Source of the DNA: JAJDFU01 sp964595955
Lineage (GTDB): Bacteria; Bacteroidota; Bacteroidia; Chitinophagales; Saprospiraceae
Direction: 5' to 3'
Length of the DNA stretch: 64,000 nt
Assembly (NCBI GenBank): GCA_964595955.1
Contig: CAZQSF010000005.1
Coordinates: 16,833 to 80,832, forward strand
The translations under genes were made by a program, and so were the position numbers. The notes beneath the pieces are model-generated. The model had not been told where the DNA came from. It was given only the letters and a program-made list of their open reading frames with translations, and did no database searches. How positions within the stretch are numbered: the first letter of the stretch is position 1; each line of letters opens with the position of its first letter. This document shows positions 1 to 7,664 of the stretch, piece by piece.

Positions 1-61
1 CGCTTTGCCATTTGGGTAGCTGCTTCGCCGTCGCGGCAGGGGGCCCATTAAACTCACTCAT
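1..61 (-). CDS. Partial CDS running off the left edge (N-terminus only)
   Basis: Reading the minus strand from an ATG at 59-61, an open frame begins MSEFNGPPAATAKQLPKWQS and leaves the window. The ATG is preceded by an AGGAG-type Shine-Dalgarno sequence (ccacaGGAGc-ATG) and an AT-rich stretch at about 85-120 that could hold a promoter. Only about 20 residues are visible and no family can be named. It follows ridA on the same strand with a gap of about 90 bp. It may be a real gene, but the evidence is an open frame plus a ribosome-binding site only. Confidence 0.45.
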   Translation of the reverse strand, partial: MSEFNGPPAATAKQLPKWQS

Positions 62-152
62 GCTCCTGTGGTTTCGCGTTTCAACAGTGTATAATCACTA
101 AAAATATACAAATTTGTCCATTTGCCGGGATTGGCATTTTCCAACCCGTGTG

Positions 153-575
153 CTAGCTACTCAGCGCGGCTATGCATTTGAGCTCAATGGCTATGGGGGT
201 GGGCAGTGCGTCGATGCCTACGGTAGTGCGGCAGGGCTGGTGACTGGTAAAGTACTGCGCATAAATCCGGTTGAAGGTTTGAAAGTCACGCTCCATGTTA
301 ACCAAAAAGACCGTGATATCCACCAGGTCTTCCCAGCGGGCTCCCGAAGCCTCGAGCACGCGCTTAACATTTTGAAATACGCTGTGGCATTGGGCTTCAA
401 AGTCAAAGGTTTCATAATTGCCGGCTCCCGTGCGCTTCAGACCGGGGACTTCATTGGTTTCCGGATCACGCGGGCCGATCCCGGAAAGGAACAGGAGATT
501 CCCTACCCGGCGGGCATGAGGATAAGCCCCAACCGGACGTGGAGCTCCACTGGCGTCTATGCTATTCTTCGACAT
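153..575 (-). CDS. RidA family protein (enamine/imine deaminase-like)
   Basis: A 140-residue protein of the YjgF/YER057c/UK114 (Rid) family. RidA members are small cytosolic trimers that hydrolyse reactive enamine/imine intermediates made by PLP enzymes; several Rid subgroups have other or unknown substrates. Visible hallmarks are the N-terminal G-A-P-x-P-V-G-A-Y block, LFLSGIGP in the middle, and a C-terminal R-T-T-V-G with I-E-L-K-C-I-A, which keeps the arginine that binds the substrate carboxylate. The ATG at 575 (MSKNSIDASG) is preferred to the upstream TTG at 596, because family homology begins there. It lies 25 bp downstream of recJ on the same strand and is probably co-transcribed. Subgroup and substrate cannot be decided by reading; 2-aminomuconate deaminase-like is an alternative. 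Confidence 0.9.
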   Translation of the reverse strand: MSKNSIDASGAPRPVGAYPHARRVGNLLFLSGIGPRDPETNEVPGLKRTGAGNYETFDFEAQCHSVFQNVKRVLEASGARWEDLVDITVFLVNMERDFQTFNRIYAQYFTSHQPCRTTVGIDALPTPIAIELKCIAALSS

Positions 576-600
576 GGTTTTTGAGGAAAGGTACAAGTTT

Positions 601-2325
601 TCACAGTGCCGATGGGCGGATGTCTTTCAACATCGGGCGAATGCGGACTTCTTCCCGCCACCGGTCCTGGCTGAGGGTAAATGCGATATCCGCGGGCTTA
701 TTCCGGGCTATCCAGCTGTAGGCGTCTGCCATGCCGAACCCGATGGCTTCATAAGCCCGGCCGGCCTTGCTGGTCATGCACAGGCGAAGGTGCTCGTCTT
801 TGAGGATGCGACTAAAACCGCTGTCCTTCACGCGGGCAACGGCGAATACCGGGTTTCGGTTTCCCGGCCCAAAAGGCGCAAATTGCCGGAGCTTGTTCAT
901 CAGCCCCGGGCCGATGTCATCCAAATCCAGAAAGGCCTCCACCTCGAGCTCCGGCTCCCTGGGTTCCGTGCCTTGCATCTCCTGTACTACCGATTCGAAG
1001 CGATCTCGAAAAGCTTCCAGGCATCCCGGTCTCAAGGTGAGGCCGGCGGCATGAGTGTGGCCTCCCCAATTGTGCAGCAAATCGTCGCAGCGGGCCAGGG
1101 CTTTGTAAATATCCAAGCCGCCCACAGAGCGCGCCGAACCGGTGATTTTGCCATCGGCCCGGGTAAAAACGATCGTGGGCCGATGCAGGCGTTCGGATAC
1201 GCGGGAGGCCGCAATGCCCAACAGTCCTTTGTGCCAGTGCCGCTGGTAAAGCACTGCCGTGCAAGGGAAGGTCTCGGCCGACTGTTCAGCTGCCTGCTCG
1301 AGTGCTTCTCGCGAAATCCGCTGATCGTATTCCCGCCGGATCCGGTTTCGCTGGTCCAATTCGCGAGCCCACGCCTGGGCCCGGCTTTCGTCGGTTTCGA
1401 TCATCAGCCGCACGGCCAGATCCGCATCGGCCATACGCCCGGCCGCATTGATGCGCGGGCCGATCCCAAAAACTATATCGCTGATGGTGTAAGGCGCCGT
1501 TCGTTCGCTGACCGACCAGAGGGCCCGAAGGCCTGGTCTGCAGGTCTTTTGCATAGCTTCCAGCCCCAGGTGAGCAAGCACGCGGTTTTCACCTGTGAGA
1601 GGCACGATGTCGCAGGCCAGGCTGGTCACAACCAGGTCCAACAGGGAGGTCAGCTCGCCATCCACCGCTTCGCCCTCTTTGTCGACATAGGCCTGGCAAA
1701 GCTTGAAAGCCAAGGCACAGGCACTGAGCTCCCGGTATGGGTAAGTTGCATCAGCACGCTTGGGATCCAGAACGGCTTCTGCTTCGGGCAGGGCCTCGCC
1801 CGCTTCGTGATGGTCGCAAATGATGAGGTCTATGCCCATCTGACGAGCCCGACGGGCCAAATCTACAGCCCGAATGCCACAGTCCAGGACCAGCATGAGG
1901 CTGCAGCCCCTGTTCTGAGCCGCCTCAAGGCCTTTGGCCGAAAGGCCGTACCCTTCCCGGTAGCGGTCGGGCAGATAGAAATCGAGATGGGGCGTTCGCA
2001 ACCGGAGAAATTCCCACATCAGGGCTACGGAGGTCGTGCCGTCTACATCGTAATCGCCGTATAACAGGATGCCCTCACGCCGCCGGATCGCCTTTTGCAG
2101 GCGGTGGACCGCCTTTTCCATATCCCGCATGGAAAAGGGATCGTGCAGATGGGACCAGCCGGGCCGAAAAAACCGCTTGGCCGACGCATAGTCCGAAATG
2201 CCGCGATTGATCAGAAGCCGGCAAAGCAAGGGATGAATGCCCAATTGTTGCTGCAGCGCTTGCACCGCAGGCTCATCCGGGCGGAGTAGCGTCCATCTTT
2301 TTCTCGGTTTTGGTTGTTCGGCCAT
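601..2325 (-). CDS. recJ: Single-stranded-DNA-specific exonuclease RecJ
   Basis: A 574-residue 5'-to-3' ssDNA exonuclease of the DHH superfamily that acts in recombinational repair (RecF pathway) and mismatch repair. The metal-binding motifs of the DHH domain are visible: DYDVDG at residues 91-96, DCG at 148-150 and DHH at 171-173, followed by the DHHA1 half (GRINAAGR-like segment, then GGHTHAAGL) and a C-terminal OB-like region (GPGNRNPVF). The length is normal for RecJ. The frame stays open upstream to 2529, but MAEQPKPRKRW at 2325 is the start expected for the family, and the extension would overlap the divergent receptor gene. It is followed after 25 bp by ridA. A housekeeping gene with no anomaly. 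Confidence 0.96.
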   Translation of the reverse strand: MAEQPKPRKRWTLLRPDEPAVQALQQQLGIHPLLCRLLINRGISDYASAKRFFRPGWSHLHDPFSMRDMEKAVHRLQKAIRRREGILLYGDYDVDGTTSVALMWEFLRLRTPHLDFYLPDRYREGYGLSAKGLEAAQNRGCSLMLVLDCGIRAVDLARRARQMGIDLIICDHHEAGEALPEAEAVLDPKRADATYPYRELSACALAFKLCQAYVDKEGEAVDGELTSLLDLVVTSLACDIVPLTGENRVLAHLGLEAMQKTCRPGLRALWSVSERTAPYTISDIVFGIGPRINAAGRMADADLAVRLMIETDESRAQAWARELDQRNRIRREYDQRISREALEQAAEQSAETFPCTAVLYQRHWHKGLLGIAASRVSERLHRPTIVFTRADGKITGSARSVGGLDIYKALARCDDLLHNWGGHTHAAGLTLRPGCLEAFRDRFESVVQEMQGTEPREPELEVEAFLDLDDIGPGLMNKLRQFAPFGPGNRNPVFAVARVKDSGFSRILKDEHLRLCMTSKAGRAYEAIGFGMADAYSWIARNKPADIAFTLSQDRWREEVRIRPMLKDIRPSAL

Positions 2326-2463
2326 GGCTTTGGAATTTCCCTCGCGATTAATCGAAAGATCCTGAAACTCAATTTGCTTTGGCCTTCGTTGTATTACATG
2401 GGAGTCGCTTTCCGCTAAAAATCCACACTCGAATTGCATTTTTCCCGCGCAAAAAATGATCCT

Positions 2464-4812
2464 ATGCGCATGCGCTTTCCATGGGCTGTTTTCCTGCTTT
2501 GGGTACCCGCTTTCCAAGCGGCCGCACAAGTCGAGATCGAGTTGGAGGTTGAGGTAGTGGACGAAGAAACGGGCGAGCCGCTCGTCGGTGCGAACGTAAT
2601 GGTTACCTCCTTGGGAAAGGGAACCATCACCGACGAGTACGGAAAAGCCACTCTGAGGCTGCCGGCGGGAGACAGCTGCACCCTTGGGCTCGGCTATGTG
2701 GGCTACCAGCCTCTGGAGCTGCGCATTTTCCTCGATCGGGATCGGTCTTTGCAGCTAAGCATGCGCACGGGTGTCTCTCTGGAAGAAGTATTGGTCTTGG
2801 GGCATTCCGATCAAGGGGGGCTGCGGACACCCGAAATGAGCGTGGAAGAGCTCAGCTCGTCGGAGGTTGCACTCCTACCCCTCATTCTCGGCGAACGCGA
2901 TCTGTTGAAAGCCCTCCAACTCAAACCCGGAATTCCCTCCGGATCGGAAGGCAACAACGGCTTCTTCGTTCGCGGCGGCGGCAACGACCAAAACTTGTTC
3001 TTGCTGGACGGGGCGCCCGTTTTTTCCCCTACGCATTTGTTTGGCTTTTTCAGCACCTTCCATACCGATGCCATCGAAGGCCTGAAATTGTACAAGGGAG
3101 GATTTCCCCCTCGCTATGGAGGCCGACTGTCCTCCATTGTGGAGGTTTCGGCACGGGCCGGCGACCGCGAATCTTTTCACGGACAGGGCGGTATCGGCTT
3201 GCTTTCCAGCCGGCTGCTGGTTGAAGGGCCGCTCAAAAAGGAAAAGGCCTCCTTTATAGTCTCCGGCCGGCGAACCTATATCGACCTCTTCACCCGGCCC
3301 ATCAACGCGGCCAATCGAGACCGGGAAGATTTCGAGCCCATTCCGAATTACAACTTTTACGACCTCCAGGCCAAACTCAGCTGGAAGCCCAACGAAAAGG
3401 ACGCCTTCAGCTGGACGGGGTTCTTCGGGCGCGACCAATTTAAACTGGGGGAAAGCGAGTTCGACTTCCGGTACCGTTGGGGCAATGCGGCGACTTCCCT
3501 TCGCTGGAACCGACTGCTCAGCAACACACTCAGCGCGAACAACACCCTTTCGTACTCCAACTACAACTACGGCATCACCAACGAGATCACCGGCTTCAAC
3601 TTCTTCGTCGGATCAGACATCACCAACACAAGCGCCAAAACCGACTGGACCTGGCAGGCCCACCCGAAGCACTTGCTTCGGTTTGGAGCCACGATGGGCC
3701 TGAATTGGTTTACTGTGGGGCGGGTGCGCGGCGCCGACGACCAGGGCGATGTCGAGTTCGATGCCGGCCAGAGTTTTCGGGCTTTCGATTGGGCCGCCTA
3801 CGTGTCCGATGAATGGCAGATCAGCTCGCGCCTGAGCAGCGTATTGGGCTTTCGCTGGAGCGGCTTTACCCAGGGTGGGGTGGTTTATCAGGCCGCCGAA
3901 CCCCGGATCAACCTAAATTTCGAATGGACCCCTTCCTTTTCTCTGAAAGCCAGTTATGCGCGCATGGTCCAGCCCCTTCACCTGGTATCTACAGGGGCTG
4001 TAGCCCTGCCCACCGACATCTGGTACCCCTCCTCGCCCGAAGTGCGGCCCCAGGCTGCCGACCAGGTGGCAGCCGGCATGGTTTGGAACCTGCGGCCGGG
4101 CTGGTGGCTTACTGCCGAGGCCTACTACAAGCGCCTTCATCGACTGCTCGATTTTGTGGATGGAGCCGAACTTTTCGGTAATCCAAACCTGCAGGAAGAG
4201 TTTGCCATCGGGCGGGGCGAAGCCTATGGCATGGAATGGAGCCTGGAGAAAAAGAGTGGAAAGACCCGGGGCTGGATCGGCTACACCCTGGCTTTCACCC
4301 AACGCGGCGACTTCAGCCCCCTTGCCCCGGAAGCTACCTTTTCACAGCAGGGCTTTTTCTCCCCCATTTACGACCGCAGGCACGATCTTTCCGTCGTACT
4401 CATGCACGAATTCAGCAAGCGTTTCGCGCTGTCCGCAACCTTTGTGTATGGGTCGGGCGACCTGCGCTGGCTGCCCGTAGGGCGCACAACCTTCCAGGAT
4501 ATTCCGGGTGCCGTTTTCGAATCCATTGTACCGGTTTTCGGAGACCGCAATACCTACCGGCTGCCCCCCTACCACCGGCTGGACCTGGGGTGTACCTACA
4601 AGTTTTTTCCGGAATGGGGCGAACACGAGTTGAGCTTCACCCTGGTAAACGCCTACAACCGCCGAAATGCCTATTTCGTCTACTTCAAACTGGAAACCCG
4701 CGAAGTGACGGATCCGAACAACAATACCTTTGAGATCCCCGTCGACATTCATCCCCGGCAGGTCTCTCTTTTTCCCGTTATTCCTTCACTGTCCTGGAAT
4801 TTCAAGTTTTAG
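2464..4812 (+). CDS. TonB-dependent receptor with carboxypeptidase-like regulatory domain
   Basis: A 782-residue outer-membrane protein. A signal peptide (MRMRFPWAVFLLW... cleaved near AAAQ) is followed by a CarboxypepD_reg-like beta-sandwich (EVVDEETGEPLVGANV, about residues 25-110), a plug domain (GLRTPEMSVEEL... FFVRGGGNDQNLFLLDGAPV, about 120-240) and a 22-stranded barrel that ends in a terminal aromatic residue (SLSWNFKF), as is usual for Bam-inserted proteins. Such receptors import unknown ligands with TonB/ExbBD energy. The next gene, 2 bp downstream, is a DUF4249 lipoprotein; this pairing is common in Bacteroidota and suggests a SusCD-like but distinct uptake or surface system. The ATG at 2464 is chosen because the signal peptide starts there. 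It is divergent from recJ. Confidence 0.93.
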   Translation: MRMRFPWAVFLLWVPAFQAAAQVEIELEVEVVDEETGEPLVGANVMVTSLGKGTITDEYGKATLRLPAGDSCTLGLGYVGYQPLELRIFLDRDRSLQLSMRTGVSLEEVLVLGHSDQGGLRTPEMSVEELSSSEVALLPLILGERDLLKALQLKPGIPSGSEGNNGFFVRGGGNDQNLFLLDGAPVFSPTHLFGFFSTFHTDAIEGLKLYKGGFPPRYGGRLSSIVEVSARAGDRESFHGQGGIGLLSSRLLVEGPLKKEKASFIVSGRRTYIDLFTRPINAANRDREDFEPIPNYNFYDLQAKLSWKPNEKDAFSWTGFFGRDQFKLGESEFDFRYRWGNAATSLRWNRLLSNTLSANNTLSYSNYNYGITNEITGFNFFVGSDITNTSAKTDWTWQAHPKHLLRFGATMGLNWFTVGRVRGADDQGDVEFDAGQSFRAFDWAAYVSDEWQISSRLSSVLGFRWSGFTQGGVVYQAAEPRINLNFEWTPSFSLKASYARMVQPLHLVSTGAVALPTDIWYPSSPEVRPQAADQVAAGMVWNLRPGWWLTAEAYYKRLHRLLDFVDGAELFGNPNLQEEFAIGRGEAYGMEWSLEKKSGKTRGWIGYTLAFTQRGDFSPLAPEATFSQQGFFSPIYDRRHDLSVVLMHEFSKRFALSATFVYGSGDLRWLPVGRTTFQDIPGAVFESIVPVFGDRNTYRLPPYHRLDLGCTYKFFPEWGEHELSFTLVNAYNRRNAYFVYFKLETREVTDPNNNTFEIPVDIHPRQVSLFPVIPSLSWNFKF

Positions 4813-4814
4813 CT

Positions 4815-5654
4815 ATGCCATCCTATCGCTATTTTATTCCGATGCTTTTTTTCCTGCTGGCTTGCGAGTTGGAGCAGGATATAGAGGTGCAACTGCCGGC
4901 CTACGAGGAACAACTGGTCGTGGAATGCTACCTGGAGGCGGGCAAGCCCTATGCGCTATTGCTCAGTCGATCGGCCCCTTTCGCATCCGCTTTCCCCAGT
5001 CAAAACGATCAATACCTCGAAAATATCCTGGAGGACAGCGCCCAGGTGATGATCCTGGCCGCGGGGGATACTATCCATTTGGAGAACGAATGGTACTTCG
5101 ACCCCGACCAAAGGCGCCTGTACAACTATCGCACAGCCGATCGGCTGGTCCCTGAAACAGACGGGCTGGAATTTCAGCTGTTCATCCGTGCGCGCGACGG
5201 CCAGCAAGTGAGGGGAAGTACCCGGATGCTGCCGGCAATCCGCCTGGACAGCCTGGTGGCCGAACCCTTGGAAGAGGATACTCTTTTTCGGGTACTGAGC
5301 TACTTTTCGGACAAGCCGCAGGAAAACAACTTCTACCGCTGGTTGGCCCATAAAAATAGCCTGGACAGCCTGCCCAGTGCCGACATTAACGTAAACGACC
5401 AGGTGCTGGTCACCGAACAGGCGGTTTTTTCCACCAATTACAACTTTAGCCGGGGCGATACGGTGATCTCCACGCTCTACCACATCGAAGAAGCCTACTA
5501 CCGCTTTCTGCAAAGCTTGAGCCAGGCGAAACAGGGCAACGGAAATCCGTTTGCACAGCCCAGCCCCATTTTGTCGAACGTTAGCGGCGACCGGCAGCCA
5601 ATCGGCATCTTCACGACCCTCCGCCAGGACCGCATGCAATTGGTGATCCCCTGA
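4815..5654 (+). CDS. DUF4249 family lipoprotein
   Basis: A 279-residue protein with a lipoprotein signal peptide (MPSYRYFIPMLFFLLAC; lipobox LLAC, Cys17). The mature part begins ELEQDIEVQLPAYEEQLVVECYLE, which is characteristic of the DUF4249 family, whose members are found almost only next to TonB-dependent receptors in Bacteroidota. The molecular role is unknown; by position it should be a surface or periplasmic partner of the receptor encoded 2 bp upstream, and the two certainly share a transcript. The gene ends just before a strong terminator at 5661-5693. It has the normal family length and no oddities. Confidence 0.88.
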   Translation: MPSYRYFIPMLFFLLACELEQDIEVQLPAYEEQLVVECYLEAGKPYALLLSRSAPFASAFPSQNDQYLENILEDSAQVMILAAGDTIHLENEWYFDPDQRRLYNYRTADRLVPETDGLEFQLFIRARDGQQVRGSTRMLPAIRLDSLVAEPLEEDTLFRVLSYFSDKPQENNFYRWLAHKNSLDSLPSADINVNDQVLVTEQAVFSTNYNFSRGDTVISTLYHIEEAYYRFLQSLSQAKQGNGNPFAQPSPILSNVSGDRQPIGIFTTLRQDRMQLVIP

Positions 5655-5660
5655 AACGAG

Positions 5661-5693
5661 AAATCCCGGAGCCGTTTGTCGGCTCCGGGATTT
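5661..5693. terminator. Bidirectional terminator hairpin
   Basis: Perfect 13-bp inverted repeat, AAATCCCGGAGCC and GGCTCCGGGATTT, with a 7-base loop (gtttgtc). It lies between the convergent DUF4249 gene (+) and ompA-like gene (-), so it can serve both. The A/T ends give a short U stretch on either strand. Confidence 0.85.
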
Positions 5694-5725
5694 CAATCAG
5701 AACGGGTAGGCGTTCCGACCGTGAA

Positions 5726-6493
5726 TTAGTCTTCCATTTCATCCAGCAACGGACCGATGTTGGTGTCCGGCAGGATGACGGTGCGACGGTTCTTCGAGCG
5801 GCCTTCCGAAGTGTCGTTGGTAGCCTCGGGCATGTACTCGCCGCGGCCGATAGCAGCAACCTGGCTGGGATCCACGCCCTGGCCGATCAGGTAGCGAACC
5901 ACACCCATGGCGCGGTTAACGCTCAACTGCCAGTTGTCCATTCCGGAGTCCGCAGAGTACTTCTTATCGTCGGTGTGGCCTTCAACCAATACGCGGATCT
6001 TGGAGTTGGTCTTCATTTTCTCGGCCAGTTCCTTGAGGGCATCGCGCTCAGCTCTCGACAGGCTGGAAGATCCCGTGCGGTATTGGAGGTCTTCGTCCGT
6101 CATGAGGTAGAGGCGGCCGTCGCGACGATCCATTTTCAAGCCGCTGGCTTCATAGGCTTCGAACATGCCGTTGAGCTCGTCCTTAAGCTTGGTGAGTTGC
6201 TCTTCGGTGAGATCGAGTTTGCGGCGTACTTCAGCCATTTTGGTGTCGTACTCTTTGAGGTCGGCGCGAAGTCCCTCGATCTGTTCGGTCATCTTCGTCT
6301 TTTCGGTTTCGAACTCCTCTTTGAGCTGCATGTTCATCTCTTCCAGGTTTTTCACCTGAGCTTGAGTTTCGGCCAGTGCCTGGTCGGTTTGTTCTTTTGC
6401 AGCGGCGAGTTCGTTGTACTTTTTCTTGGACACACAGGCCGAGAAAGAGCCTGCCACCATTACCAATACAAGAAGGTGTACTATCAGACGCAT
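5726..6493 (-). CDS. OmpA family lipoprotein with coiled coil (peptidoglycan-binding)
   Basis: A 255-residue protein with a lipoprotein signal (lipobox S-F-S-A-C followed by VSKKKY), a long heptad-rich coiled coil (about residues 27-115, Glu/Lys/Leu-rich) and a C-terminal OmpA domain (about 125-245). The OmpA part has the peptidoglycan-binding signature VLVEGHTDD... NWQLSVNRAMGVVRYL... IGRGEYMP and NRRTVI. It should tether the outer membrane to peptidoglycan. Its layout (lipobox-CVSKKKY-coiled coil-OmpA) is the same as that of the protein at 62893-63807, so the two are paralogues. A perfect Bacteroidota -7 box on the minus strand at 6611-6618 lies about 118 bp upstream, giving a leader of about 110 nt. 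Confidence 0.93.
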   Translation of the reverse strand: MRLIVHLLVLVMVAGSFSACVSKKKYNELAAAKEQTDQALAETQAQVKNLEEMNMQLKEEFETEKTKMTEQIEGLRADLKEYDTKMAEVRRKLDLTEEQLTKLKDELNGMFEAYEASGLKMDRRDGRLYLMTDEDLQYRTGSSSLSRAERDALKELAEKMKTNSKIRVLVEGHTDDKKYSADSGMDNWQLSVNRAMGVVRYLIGQGVDPSQVAAIGRGEYMPEATNDTSEGRSKNRRTVILPDTNIGPLLDEMED

Positions 6494-6610
6494 GTTGGTT
6501 AGTTTAAATTATGAAATATGTGCGTTTAGGCTTCAAAAGTGGAGATGTGCCTGCATTCCTTTGTTTACAGGCTGTTACGTCGCAAAGCAAGGCAGAATTT
6601 TCGAATAAAG

Positions 6611-6618
6611 CAAAGATA
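6611..6618 (-). promoter_or_regulatory. Bacteroidota -7 promoter element for the OmpA lipoprotein
   Basis: On the minus strand this reads TATCTTTG, an exact match to the Bacteroidota primary-sigma -7 consensus TAnnTTTG. No clear TTG -33 box is seen at the usual 17-23 bp spacing. Predicted start is about 6604. Confidence 0.55.
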
Positions 6619-6733
6619 ACCCCAATTTTATTAGGCCTTGCTCGACCTCGGAAAGGCGACCACGCAGGCCGATCGCCCAAAAGCTGAACAGCCCGTACTT
6701 TAGTGTGCCTTGGAAACGATGCGGGGGCGCCGA

Positions 6734-6764
6734 TTGGGGTAAGACGCGAAAAACGCTATTTTTG
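6734..6764 (+). promoter_or_regulatory. Promoter of the alpha/beta hydrolase gene
   Basis: TTG (6734-6736), 20 bp, then TATTTTTG (6757-6764). Both elements and their spacing fit the Bacteroidota consensus TTG-N17-23-TAnnTTTG. The start codon follows at 6822. Confidence 0.7.
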
Positions 6765-6821
6765 CTTCGATCGCATGTTTCAGGCAGCCCTCAATAGGAC
6801 CTGCTGCGGCAGCATACCACG

Positions 6822-7601
6822 ATGAAGTACGACGTCCAAGAAGAAGGTAAGTTCAAATACATCGAAACGGGCCACGGCGAGGAGAACCTGTTGTTGCTGC
6901 ACGGCTTATTCGGCGCGCTCAGCAACTTCAAAGACATCATCCGGCATTTTTCGACCACCCATAATGTCGTAGTCCCCATCCTCCCCATTTTCGAGATGCC
7001 CATCCGAAAAGTATCTGTAACGGGTCTGGTCGACTACGTAGCCGACTTTGCGGATTACAAGCAATACGACCAGGTGCATGTACTCGGTAATTCGCTGGGT
7101 GGCCACATCGCCTTGCTGTTTGCTTTGGCCCATCCCGAAAAGGTTCGTTCCATTATTCTGACCGGGAGCTCGGGCCTTTTCGAAAGTGCTATGGGTACTT
7201 CCTTCCCCAAGCGGGGCGACTACGATTACATACGCGTAAAGACCGAAGGTACTTTTTACGACCCCGACGTGGCCACCAAAGAACTGGTGGACGAGGTCTA
7301 TGATATCGTCAATGACCGAAACAAAGCCATTCGCATTATTGCCACGGCCAAATCGGCCGTTCGGCACAACCTGGCCGACAAGCTGCATCAGGTAGACGTA
7401 CCCACCCTGTTGGTTTGGGGTCGCGACGATCAGATCACGCCGGCTTTTGTGGGCGAGCAGTTTCAAAAACTCATTAAAAACTCCCAACTCATCTTTCTGG
7501 ATAAATGCGGCCATGCTCCCATGATGGAGCATCCCAAACTCTTTAACCAGTACCTGGAGGAGTTTCTCCAGGGCGTGGAAGCCGAAGAGGTTAGCGAATA
7601 A
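6822..7601 (+). CDS. Alpha/beta hydrolase
   Basis: A 259-residue soluble protein with the alpha/beta-hydrolase fold: oxyanion-loop motif H-G-L-F-G, nucleophile elbow G-N-S-L-G-G (Ser about residue 92), acid in WGRDDQITP and catalytic His in CGHAPMMEHP. The closest general resemblance is to the MhpC/2-hydroxymuconate-semialdehyde hydrolase-like group, but these motifs are shared by esterases, C-C hydrolases and haloperoxidases, so no substrate can be given. No signal peptide. It is a single gene with its own promoter and is followed 63 bp later by the M1 aminopeptidase. Confidence 0.88.
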   Translation: MKYDVQEEGKFKYIETGHGEENLLLLHGLFGALSNFKDIIRHFSTTHNVVVPILPIFEMPIRKVSVTGLVDYVADFADYKQYDQVHVLGNSLGGHIALLFALAHPEKVRSIILTGSSGLFESAMGTSFPKRGDYDYIRVKTEGTFYDPDVATKELVDEVYDIVNDRNKAIRIIATAKSAVRHNLADKLHQVDVPTLLVWGRDDQITPAFVGEQFQKLIKNSQLIFLDKCGHAPMMEHPKLFNQYLEEFLQGVEAEEVSE

Positions 7602-7664
7602 CGCTATGCCCCGTTCGGCCTGTTCAGGATGTACATGGGCGTCATTTAAATTCGTATCCTCGGG

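Larger units (their letters stand above)
6494..6821. other. Intergenic region (328 bp) with divergent promoters
   Basis: A gene-free stretch between the divergent OmpA lipoprotein and alpha/beta hydrolase genes. It contains a minus-strand -7 element at 6611-6618, a plus-strand promoter at 6734-6764 and a weak 5-bp stem GCCTG/CAGGC at 6549-6572 in the OmpA leader. No ORF or RNA gene is recognised. Confidence 0.6.

Noticed and set aside
559..2064. Plus-strand ORF of 501 residues inside recJ
   Set aside because: Antisense shadow of recJ; the recJ frame has all DHH motifs.
2326..2529. Upstream extension of recJ
   Set aside because: Contains no conserved residues and overlaps the divergent receptor gene.
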